From Branchiostoma belcheri (Eukaryota; Chordata; Leptocardii; Amphioxiformes; Branchiostomatidae), in the NCBI RefSeq assembly GCF_001625305.1, contig NW_017804487.1, forward strand, positions 1,482,604 to 1,546,603: DNA of 64,000 bases. The letters run 5' to 3'. Below the pieces are notes generated by a model, which saw nothing but the letters and a program-made list of their open reading frames with translations, did no database searches and was not told where the DNA came from. Within the stretch, counting starts at the first letter, position 1. The number at the start of each line of letters is the position of its first letter. Shown here in pieces: positions 55,041 through 64,000 of the stretch. The position numbers and the translations under genes are program-made.

Positions 55041-55920
55041 TAAAGGGTATTTGACAAAGTACTTCATAGTGATTGACACCTTCCCTTATTATCAATTATG
55101 TAAACACTTCTAAACTGTTTGTTTTTAGACGTGGCTAGGCAGAGGGCCAAGTATTACACAATGTAGCTGTATCTGAAAGCATTGCCGCATTTCTTGTATG
55201 AATAGTCTTCATTTAAAAGCTTGTTTTGTTTAATGGATACCTCAAACACACTTACACATAATGCAGGGTGGTGGAAACGACGTCAATACCTGGGAAAACA
55301 ATGGCTACGACTTGTCGAACTTAACAGCAAAGTTACATAACATAGCGTTGTCACCATGGTGTTACACAAACGCAGGTATGTCACCATAGTGTTAAAGAAA
55401 CGCAGAAATGCGTTATTCACCTTGGCATGACCCGTAGACCGTTGGATGCGTTCCAAGTTGTGTGTTGGGCAACTAGGCAAGTAGTTTGTATGCCTCTGCA
55501 AAAAAAACAAACTACGCACAGAGGCTTGGAAATCACGCTTTGTGCCATGATTACAACTTAATGAAGAATATATCTCAGCTATATTAATTTTATCAACATA
55601 CGTCAAACATGACAAATCATGAATGAACACTTTTGTGAATTCTTTTATCACTCAGTGTTTCAAGTGCAGACTAACACTTTGGTCTAGATCAGATTAACAG
55701 AAGTCTTGTGTCAAGCTTTACAGACCTATACACAAGCAATGAGATTTGAAGATTTGTGCATTTATTTTTTCAGATATGTACATTATCACTCTCTAACCCA
55801 ACATAATGCCTATTTTTCATATGGTCTGTTCTTTGACCTGTAAATGTAATCAACGTTATATATAATATAAAATACAAATAGATGATGAATCAGCATATAT
55901 ATAATATAAAATACACATAG
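55041..55920. other. spacer, no gene recognised
   Basis: Short open frames without domain or splice support. ATATATAATATAAAATACA is repeated near 55857 and 55900 and again near 57720. Confidence 0.4.
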
Positions 55921-57715
55921 ACTAGAGAGGCCGACATTTGCTTGGGAGCAAATACAGCATATTTCAGTCCATCTCCCTGCCATGCAAAAGTGGACTATTC
56001 CAAACTTACCCCAGTGTAAAACTGGCAAAGATTCTCAAATAAATGAATTATATAGTAGCTATGTAATTGAGAACAAAGATGCAAGAACAAGCACATTGAA
56101 TCTCGAAAGCTTTACTAATCTTATTACGGGTATGCAAATACTAACAATGATGAGATATGATACATTTTGAAGGTCTTAGGCACATAAAATTGAATGTGTG
56201 GGTCATTACGCACGACTTACGTGCAATGTGGCCTCAGGTAACACGGCGGTCTGTCACTACGGCATTCTTTCCCATTGCTATGCGCGTTCGAAAAGGTATC
56301 GGGTTACAAGACGCTATTTTGGCCTGTTTTGGACTACCCGTAAAATATTTGAAAATAAACAAATAATTTTTAGGCGTAAATTTCGTCAAATTAAAATGAA
56401 ATTATCGTCTTAACATCCTTTAAATGTTAACTTTTTATGTTAAATCACTGATTTTTTTTAATTTCGCTCAGAAAGACGATTATTTTCGGGTTTCTCGGCA
56501 CAAGTCATGTCACGTTTTTAGGCAAACATCGTTCAAACCTGGCTACGTATATTACCCCAGATCCCCGATTTTTATATTTTTCGCAGACTAGGAATAAGAT
56601 AAGAAATCGTGTTTTAAGGATTTTTTAATTTCTGATTTTAAGTCCAGTTTTTGTCGACATGTTGGTGAAAAAATGGCATTTTCTGACATTTTTCTCACTA
56701 AATTACCCATAATTCAAAATTGAGGCCATTTTTCAAAAATCCCTAAAACACGATTTTCGGGACAGCCATTACAGTCATTTTGAGCCGTAAATGAGGTATG
56801 TTTGACTCTCCATGTTTCCAGGTTTGAACGAGTTTTGGAGACATGTCATATCGCCAGAAAGTGTGCATTGTGTTATTCATACTGGTGTAAAGAATCATTA
56901 CAGTATCAAATTCACTCAAGGATACGACAGTAGCTTCGCTACATGTTACATGTCCACCAAAAATAATAGCGGACATGTACTGTCCAGGAAACTGTTTATA
57001 TCTATAGAAAAGTGTTTTTTTTTATCTGTTGCAATGCACGGAGGCAGAAAGGCTTGTTTTGCCGCTTTATAGTAAATGACCGCAGGTGACCCCGAAATAG
57101 AACGCGGGTTCGATTCGAATTGCCCAGATCGAACACGATCGAACACAGTTCGGGTTCTATGACATGTGGGAACTTTGCAGCCCAGATTTTACCACCGTGT
57201 AACCCGCAATGGAACAACTGTTCCATGGCCAACGGCAGATGGAACAGGCCATTCTTTAGATAGAACATGGAACGGGTATAGCACTTTTGGCCCTTTTTTT
57301 TCTGAAAATAGCCATTAAAGTCCCCCAAATGAGTCATTTAGAAGTGGTGTATGCCAAATATGTGACTGCTATTCTGTAGACACATGTTCAAGGTACCCTT
57401 ATACCGAATTTCAGATCATTTGGTTGTAAAACCAGGGCTCAGGATCCAAAAATCCATTTTTTGGGCGAAAAATGCCCCAAAAAACCTTCATAAAAATTAT
57501 TCAAAGGCATGTATCAAAAAAATGAAAAAAAAAACGCCTGGGGGTATTGGCCCACTCTACCTCCATGCCAAATTTCAAGTCATTTGGCTGAATGATGGCG
57601 GAGTTGAATCCCTTTGACTGTTTGGCAGGAGGAGGAGGAGGAGGAGAAACATGAGAGAACACAATATATTTCATCTATACCATGGTATGGACTGAAATAT
57701 AAATATATGAATCAA
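55921..57715. mobile_element. TIR element (ATATTTCAGTCCAT ends), copy 2, interrupted
   Basis: Inverted relative to 23092-23897: ATATTTCAGTCCAT at 55959 and ATGGACTGAAATAT ending 57700. About 780 bp remain if the nested insertion at 56242-57199 is discounted, close to copy 1. Confidence 0.65.
56242..57199. mobile_element. TIR element with TAA duplication, nested in another element
   Basis: CACGGCGGT at the left and ACCACCGTG at the right (8 of 9 complementary), with TAA on both sides (56239-56241, 57200-57202). It interrupts the host element between CTCAGG and CCGCAATGGAAC, which are contiguous apart from the target triplet in copy 1. A relative lies at 32699-33669. No transposase domain recognised. 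Confidence 0.7.
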
Positions 57716-57862
57716 CATATATATAATATAAAATATACATAGATTATATGAAATCCACGCACACACGTGTATACATGTAGCAATACTCGAGACAAGCCCG
57801 ACTAGGGTATTTGCTGTGTATAATGATCCTTGATACTCATTTAGGCATTATGTGGCACGTCA

Positions 57863-58480
57863 ATTCATGGGCGACCCCCGGCGGTCTTTGACGCGAGTAT
57901 AGGAAGTAGTGCAGAGCATATTCTTGGAGGCTAGGTAGAAAGCCTGACAAGAGCGTCAGCCAGATGTAAATTGCGCTGTGTAGTGTAGGAATGTATCGGG
58001 TTTGAGACTGTATGATTTGAATTGAGAAGGTTTTCCAGTTCGTGTATAAATGCGCCGTATTACGCAACTAGCTTTCCGGGTGATTCGGCTGCAGTTCAGG
58101 TCACGTCCGTAGAGGGCGATTTCAAAGTGTACGTTACGAGCAGATACGCCGACAGGATTTTTTTTTTGTTTCTAGATATTTTGTAGTTTATACCTTCTTC
58201 TCAAACATATTCGATTTTCGTATTTGTGAAGTGCACCCTACTATATATATAATTTTTACCGCGTCGATGTGAGTCATCTTGGGGTTCGTACTTAACTATA
58301 GAAATCCCCATAGGGCGAAAACTGTGTTACGTTCTGCTACCTTGTCCTTCGTTCGTCTCGAGAGGTCAGAGGTGAACGCGTTTTGTGTCAAAAGTGAAGT
58401 TGTATGCCTACCTGATTACCCATGTAGTGCATTTGACGTCAGGTGGCACGTTACGCTTTAGTTTCCTCATATCAAATATA
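57863..58480. other. orphan ZNF promoter block (minus) joined to the TATA-containing element (plus)
   Basis: 57863-58345 is the same TATA element as at 9100 (GTGTATAAATGCGCC at about 58043). It is joined at CTGCTACC to TTGTCCTT and the zinc-finger upstream block in minus orientation (AGAGGTCAGAGGTGAACGCG, CTGATTACCCATGTAGTGCA, TTTGACGTCAGGTGGCACGT). No exon 1 or finger exon follows on the minus side, so this is a relic. Confidence 0.5.
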
Positions 58481-59368
58481 AACTTTCCACACTACAATCA
58501 GACCGCCGAAACGACACACCTGACTTTTTTTTATAGCCAAGGTCTAAATTTATATGAAAGGAAGATTTAAAAAAAGTAAAGCCTGTTTGGTCTGAAAAAA
58601 TTGGTATTAATTCAGGAGGTTTAGAATCAGGTTTGATTCAATTCTTGATTTTAAACCTCCTTGGTGTGAATCGTGATTTCTATGTTTTGTAACCAATTGA
58701 CAAAGTCTATTCATGAAAAAAAAAACAAGTCATCAGAAAGCAATGTGTTTAATGTACTGAACTACTTAATTGTGTTAGTGGTAAAGATATGTAGCTACAT
58801 CTTCCATTAAGGGAATTCTGCTCTTATACAACATAACGTCTATAGCTTTTCCCTAGTCTAAAATTATTTCCTACAGTTGCAATGCTATCGGATTTAACGC
58901 CCGAACACACGCCCGAACTCGAACATGAATATGGCCTAGGCCGCCTTAACCCAACCGAGAATTACTGACTATGCATATGTACATTATCCAATCAATACCG
59001 TCAAGTTTACTGTTTTTCCACAACAATTAAATAGCTAAAATGATTTTTGGTCAAAAGAACTGAAACCAGAACAAAATAAACTAAACTAAGAATTATTCAA
59101 GTAACTACTGTATATTATAGTTTCATAAATTAGAAAAAATGTAGACAAAATATCGGACTATGGTATTTCTTCTAAAAAATCTTTAACTATTTGAAAATAT
59201 ACATGTATCATAAACTCTTACAGAATATTTAGCCTAAATATTTTAACTATTAGAATGTAATATATCCTTAAGCTTAGTTTTAGTATAGTCATAGCAAACT
59301 ATAGTTAAGAGTAAGCCCGTAGGAGTAAATGTTACTAAAGAATGGTAAAATTGCAGAATAGGTGCATC
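58481..59368 (-). other. 3' flank of ZNF copy G
   Basis: Sequence corresponds in reverse to the 3' flanks of C and F (for example GACTATGCATATGTACATTA and CCAATCAATACC). No further gene. Confidence 0.5.
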
Positions 59369-60374
59369 CTAATAAACACATTTTGGAATAGGACAGGCTT
59401 GGAGGCTACATAGTAGCGGCACTAGGTCACACTTGCAGGGTTTTTCTGCTGTATGGGCTCTCTTATGCCTGGATAAGTCTGATTTATAAGCTGTGCTGTA
59501 CCCACACTCCCCACACATGTAGGGTTTATCACCTGTGTGCTTTGCTAGATGTTGGTCTAAAGAGGACTTGTACGCTGAAGAATAGTCACAATGGTCACAT
59601 TTGTAGGGTTTTTCTCCTGTATGGGTACTCATATGCTGGGATAAGTGAGACTTTTGGGGTGTTCTGTATCCACACTCCCCGCACATGTAGGGTTTCTCAC
59701 CAGTGTGCTTGGTAAGATGGTAGTCTAAATGAGATTTGTGTGCTGCAGAATAGTCACACTGTTCACAATTGTGGGGGTTTTCTTTTGTATCATTTCTTTT
59801 GTACCGTTTTTCTCATATGTTTAGATAAGTTGGACCTGTTAGCTGTCCTGTTTCCACACTCCCCACACATGTAGGGTTTCTCACCAGTGTGTTTTGCGAG
59901 ATATCGATGTTGGTCCAAAGTGGATTTCTGAGCTGCAGCATAGTCACACTGGTCACACTTGTAGGGTTTTTGTCCTGTATGGGTTCTCATATGACGAGAT
60001 AAATTAGACTTCCAATCCGCCCTGTACCCACACTCCCCACACATGTAGGGTTTCTCACCAGTGTGCTTGGTAAGATGGTAGTTTAACTGAGATTTGTGTG
60101 CTGCAGAATAGTCACACTGGTCACACTTGTAGGGTTTCTCAACTGCGTGGGTTCTCATATGTCGGGATAAGTAAGATTTGTAAGCTGCCCTGTACCCACA
60201 CTCCCCACACATGTAGGGCTTCTCACCAGCGTTATCCAAGTTGACGTGTGCTGCCGCCTGGACTTCAGCATCGCTTGTTTTGCTGTCACAGTCAACATGG
60301 GAAACCCCAGTGGGAGATCCATCACAGCAGTTCTGACCAACTCCGGTGGGAGACCCGTGGCCTGTTGTTGCCAT
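59369..60374 (-). pseudogene. C2H2 zinc-finger copy G, rearranged
   Basis: ATG at 60374 reads MATTGHGSPTGVGQNCCDGS with a second GSPTGV and then five full fingers. The sixth linker is damaged (SKHMRKTVQKK, stop at 59790). A finger in another frame (CEQCDYSAAHKSHLDYH) and three more (59369-59686) follow, with the normal C terminus lost (CKCDLVPLLCSLQ). Exon 1 ends AAGCAG at 60555, where the donor is GC (GCAAGG) instead of the GT of the other copies. Confidence 0.8.
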
Positions 60375-60555
60375 GTTCGGCCTGATGAGGCAATAAAGAA
60401 GTTTTAACGGTTAGTGGTTCAAACGTTTAATTGTTAAACTAGGTGTACAGAAACCAACGTTTATCAAGTTCTATTCAAGTCTATGGGTCATACAATTTTA
60501 ACTTTATGCATGTGGACGTATCCCACCATAACATGATAAAAGAATAAGCCTTGCC

Positions 60556-60720
60556 TGCTTCATACGATGTTTATTCTCTTCAAGTAAACCGGAACTCGGT
60601 CAGCTTTGTCCTTCCGTCGTCTCGTGAGGTCAGCGGTTAGTGCGTTGTCGGTCAAAGGTGAACATGTAGTACATTTGACTTCAGGTGGCACGTTATGTTT
60701 TAGTTTCCCCATAATGTCAA
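60556..60720 (-). promoter_or_regulatory. upstream block and exon 1 of ZNF copy G
   Basis: In reverse orientation: the exon 1 sequence AAACCGGAACTCGGTCAGCT with TTGTCCTTCCGTCGTCTCG, then ACATTTGACTTCAGGTGGCA and CGTTATGTTTTAGTTTCC. The TAATCAGG segment present in other copies is missing. Confidence 0.5.
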
Positions 60721-61679
60721 CGTTTTACACTTTAAACAAACCACCTAAACAACACAAGGGACAAATGTGCAAAGAACTTAATGTAAAGTCAAACTATTTG
60801 ATCTGAATCTTGATTTCTGTGTTTTATGATCAGCTCACCACCTCTGACAATATTCCATCCAAGGAAAAAGACAACACAGAAGGAAACATTGTGTTCAAGG
60901 TACAACCGATTTAATAGTGTTAGCAGAAAATATATGTAGATACATCTTCCAAAAAAAAAAAGCAAAACAAGACGGAAATTTTCTACTATTAGAAATTAAA
61001 GCACGTCTGTCATTTTACACAGATACTTTGAAATCAATACTATAGGTTTTTGGTTTTATTACCACAAATCCTAGTAGTTTAAAGAGTTGATATTAGTCAC
61101 AATATATAATTGTGTTTGTAGGACATATTGGCAAACACTTCGTGACAGGAGCTACTGGTAAATACACAGGAAATCTAAACCCGTACACACACAACACTAA
61201 CGTCTACATTCCAACTACTGTGTACAAACACAGCACTAATGTCTACCTTTCAGCTTTTACTACTGTGTACAACACGTATTAATCTTAATTACTGATTATG
61301 TACAGGATTATTATTCAGTCAATACTATAACGTTTATCATTCTGACGCTGCAATTCTAGTTAGCTAAAATAATTATTTTGGGGGTTCAAAATAATTGATA
61401 CTAGAACAAAGTATATGGGCTACTAATCAAAACTAAGACTTCTTCTTGTACCTATCTCATAGCTATAATTTAATTAGAAATAGAGTGGAAAAAAGTGTTT
61501 TACACCTCCTTGGAAAAAGACTTTGCCAACTTGCAAACATCATAAATTCTTGCAAAAATATTCAGCCTAAATGTTTTCAACATAATTCCATAACCTTACG
61601 ATTGGTATAAAGATGCTGATATAGTAGGGAAATTGTAGTTAAGAGAAGATTGTGCATACTAAATGTCACTACGAGATGG
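60721..61679 (-). other. 3' flank of ZNF copy H
   Basis: Reverse homologue of the 3' flank of copy F (for example TAGGACATATTGGCAAACAC and TTGTGTTTGTAGGACATA). No additional gene seen. Confidence 0.5.
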
Positions 61680-62362
61680 TCACAGTTGCAGATTTGGTGC
61701 CTCCGTGTGAATTTTCATCTGATGGGTTAGGGCAAACTTCGAGGCTGCAGCTAGAATAGCTACACTGGTCGAACTTGTAGAGTTTATCTTTTATATGGGT
61801 TCTCATATGTTTGGATAAGTGAAACTTGTGAGTTGTTTTGTACTCACACTCCCCACACATGTAGGGTTTCTCAGCTGTGTGCTTAGTTAGATGTTTGCCC
61901 AAATCAGATTTCCGTGCTGCAGAATAGTCACACTGGTCACACTTGCAGGGTTTTTCTCCTGTATGGGTTCTCATATGTCGGGATAAGTCAGACTTTTTAA
62001 CTGTCCTGTATCCACACTCCTCACAAATGTAGGTTTTTTTTTCAGTGTGATTTGCTAGATGTTGGTCCAAATAAGATTTGTGTGCTGCAGCATAGTCACA
62101 CTGGTCACACTTGTAGGGTTTTTCTCCTGTATGGGTTCTTATATGTATGGATAACTGATACTTGTAATCCGCCCTGTACCCACACTCCCCACACATGTAG
62201 GGTTTCTCACCAACATTATTCAAGTTGACTTTTTTGTGCTGCCACCTGCTCTTCATCATTGACTGCTTTGCTGTCACAGTCGACCTGGGAAACCCCGGTG
62301 TGAGACTCATCACAGCAGTTTTGACCATCTACGGTGGGAGACCCGTGTCCTGTCGTTTCCAT
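61680..62362 (-). pseudogene. C2H2 zinc-finger copy H, frameshifted and short
   Basis: ATG at 62362 reads METTGHGSPTVDGQNCCDES and stops at QKSQLE, where GCACAAAAAAGTCAAC has extra A residues relative to GCACAAGTCAAC. In another frame five fingers follow, including YMCGECGYRADYKYQLSIH and YICEECGYRTVKKSDLSRH. A sixth has lost its second half (YKFDQCSYSSCSLEVC) and the C-terminal frame. The normal stop position would be 61680-61682. Exon 1 ends at 63376. Confidence 0.8.
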
Positions 62363-63376
62363 GTTCAAAAATGAAAATTAAGAAATTTTAAAGATTAAGC
62401 GTTAAAAGTTGTTAATGATAAAATTGGGTTTATAGAAAACACGGTTAAAAGAGTTATATAACTTATAACTTCAACTTGAGCTACACAACTATTTCAGTCT
62501 TTTGCATATCAATGCAACCCACCATACTTATATGTTATATTTCTCGCATTTGAATAAATTCACTTCTATAATGTTGAAAATCATAATTTCTGAGATCTTA
62601 CAATCACTCGTTCACACCACTGAGCGTATTTTTAAATAATATAATATAAAATGTTTTAAAAATCATTTTATATTATATTATTTATTACTTCTACGACTAC
62701 AAACAATAGGTAAATTGACTCCATTCGCTTTGCTTGAAAGAGACTCTGCAGTATAGGTTTGGTCACCATGCTGTAGTTATTGTTTTGTTGATTTTGTTTT
62801 TGAATTCCTAGTTTAACGTCTATTTTTCTCGCTAGACATAGTCTCTATGTGCTCAATACACTGTTTTCACAGTTCTACGCTTTTCTGGATTTTGTAATGT
62901 ACGCCTTATGTGATTCTTTACAATCCAGTTAACATTTCTATATTGTCCCCCAAAAAGCCCCCAAAAAAGCCACTTTGCCTGATACAAATTGACGTACATA
63001 CTGGCAAGGGTCGAACATATGTTAGGTTTCACCCATATGCCCTCCCCCTTTACTTCCAGCATATAAATCATATAACATTGCGAAAATGTCTACAATTTTT
63101 TTAGTCAACATTCCTAATAGTATCCTTTTATATTATTCAACGCCCTCCAAATGGGCCACTTTGCCTTATGCAAGTTGACGTACATTATAGGTGGCAAGGG
63201 TTGAACATATGTTAGGTTTCGCGAAATTTCGCCCCCCCCCTTTATTTCTAGTATATATAAAGATTGCAAAAATGTATACAAATAATAGTCTTAAAGAGGT
63301 CTTTCTTCCACAGAAATAATCTGTAACTATTTCTCTCATCATAAGAATACTTTGCTCCCCGTTTCGAAGTCTTACC
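62363..63376 (-). other. intron and exon 1 of ZNF copy H
   Basis: The intron matches other units in reverse. It holds a partial internal duplication: CCACTTTGCCTGATACAAAT-GACGTACAT at about 62973 and CCACTTTGCCTTATGCAAGT-GACGTACAT at about 63155, each followed by a C-rich run. The donor of exon 1 is GTAAGAC at 63375-63369. Confidence 0.55.
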
Positions 63377-63430
63377 TGCTTCCTTTGATGGTTTTTCTCT
63401 TCACGAAAACCGGAACTCGGGCAGCTTTAA

Positions 63431-63901
63431 GACCGCAGAACACAGTAATTATCCGCGACACTATTACGTAGGGTACAGAAAATAGTACGGACGAAATCTT
63501 GTAGCGTTTGTTTACATTTTAAAATGAAAGGCAGGGAAGCATGAACTTTACCGTATGGTAGTATAATGAGTCGACTTTTCGATCGTATGAGTAGGATTCT
63601 GAAGTTTGCTCGTTCAGTGTATAAATGCGCCTGTCTTACGCAACTGCCTTCCAGGGTGAGTCGGCTGCAGTTCCGTTGACCCCGGTAGAGGGCCAAATGA
63701 AAGAGGGCGTCATAATGTTAAAAAAACGATAACTTTTTTTTTGTTTTCAGTCATTTTGCAGTTTATATCCTAAATTTCAACATATTAGTTGGTCGTGTTC
63801 CTCTAGTGCACCCTGCTATAATTTTTACTGCGTCCAAGTGAGTCACCTTGGGGGCCTTAACTATAGAAATCCCCACAGGGCGAAAACTGTGTTCTGCCAC
63901 C
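63431..63901 (+). mobile_element. TATA-containing repeat element inside the ZNF copy H upstream region
   Basis: Ends GACCGCAGAACACAG and CTGTGTTCTGCCACC form a short TIR. It contains GTGTATAAATGCGCC (about 63621) and GTGAGTCGGCTGCAGTTC as at 9275 and 58043. It separates the upstream block (63902 onward) from exon 1 (63376-63430) and its TATA faces away from the finger exon. Confidence 0.55.
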
Positions 63902-64000
63902 TTGTCCTTTCGTCTTCTCGTGAGGTTAGAGGTGAACGACATCTGGGTCAAAGTTGAAATTTTCTGCCTGATTACCCATGCAGTACATTTGACGTCGGGT
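63902..64000 (-). promoter_or_regulatory. upstream block of ZNF copy H, cut by the window edge
   Basis: TTGTCCTTTCGTCTTCTCGT, AGGTGAACGACATCTGGGTC, CTGATTACCCATGCAGTACA and TTTGACGTCGGGT in reverse orientation, matching the blocks upstream of copies D-F. Confidence 0.5.

Overview
The window looks like genomic DNA of an invertebrate chordate, most likely an amphioxus (Branchiostoma). It has intron-rich animal genes with GT-AG junctions, a single-domain angiotensin-converting enzyme, tandem C2H2 zinc-finger genes with alternating finger types, many short terminal-inverted-repeat (TIR) DNA elements and 5'-truncated LINEs. The species call is inferred from this content; no search was run.

Layout. 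(1) 1-3.8 kb: the 3' part of a plus-strand ankyrin-repeat/MYND gene, followed by a truncated minus-strand LINE and an inverted copy of the MYND exon (5.2-5.4 kb). (2) 5.8-8.8 kb: a satellite of about 385-bp hairpin-bearing units. (3) 9.1-31.8 kb: a tandem array of six plus-strand C2H2 zinc-finger copies (called A-F here), plus a promoter/exon-1 relic at its right end. Copies B (449 aa) and F (476 aa) are open; A, C, D and E are broken to different degrees. (4) 32.2-35.8 kb: a spliced gene I do not recognise, whose frame is interrupted only at two homopolymer runs. (5) 35.8-41.9 kb: LINE remnants, TIR elements, a minisatellite and large hairpins. (6) 41.998-54.384 kb, minus strand: a complete 14-exon ACE-like dipeptidyl carboxypeptidase gene (637 codons plus stop). 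Its introns carry LINE tails, foldback elements and a tRNA-Pro(AGG) gene in the opposite direction. (7) 55-64 kb: an element nested in another, an orphan zinc-finger promoter and two broken zinc-finger copies (G, H) on the minus strand.

How the parts relate. Each zinc-finger unit has a conserved upstream block, a short non-coding exon 1 ending in AAGCAG before GTAAGG, an intron of roughly 0.7-0.9 kb (1.7 kb in E, which carries an extra element), and one coding exon that starts in a duplicated GSPTGV motif and ends in TEAP(T/S)LQL. Copies share the finger backbone and differ mainly at the predicted DNA-contact positions -1, 3 and 6. ACE is the best-supported intact gene. Several mobile elements sit within about 15 bp of its splice donors without disrupting them. 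At least seven elements share a TTA/TAA target duplication, as in the PIF/Harbinger superfamily. No LTR element, CRISPR array or rRNA gene was seen.
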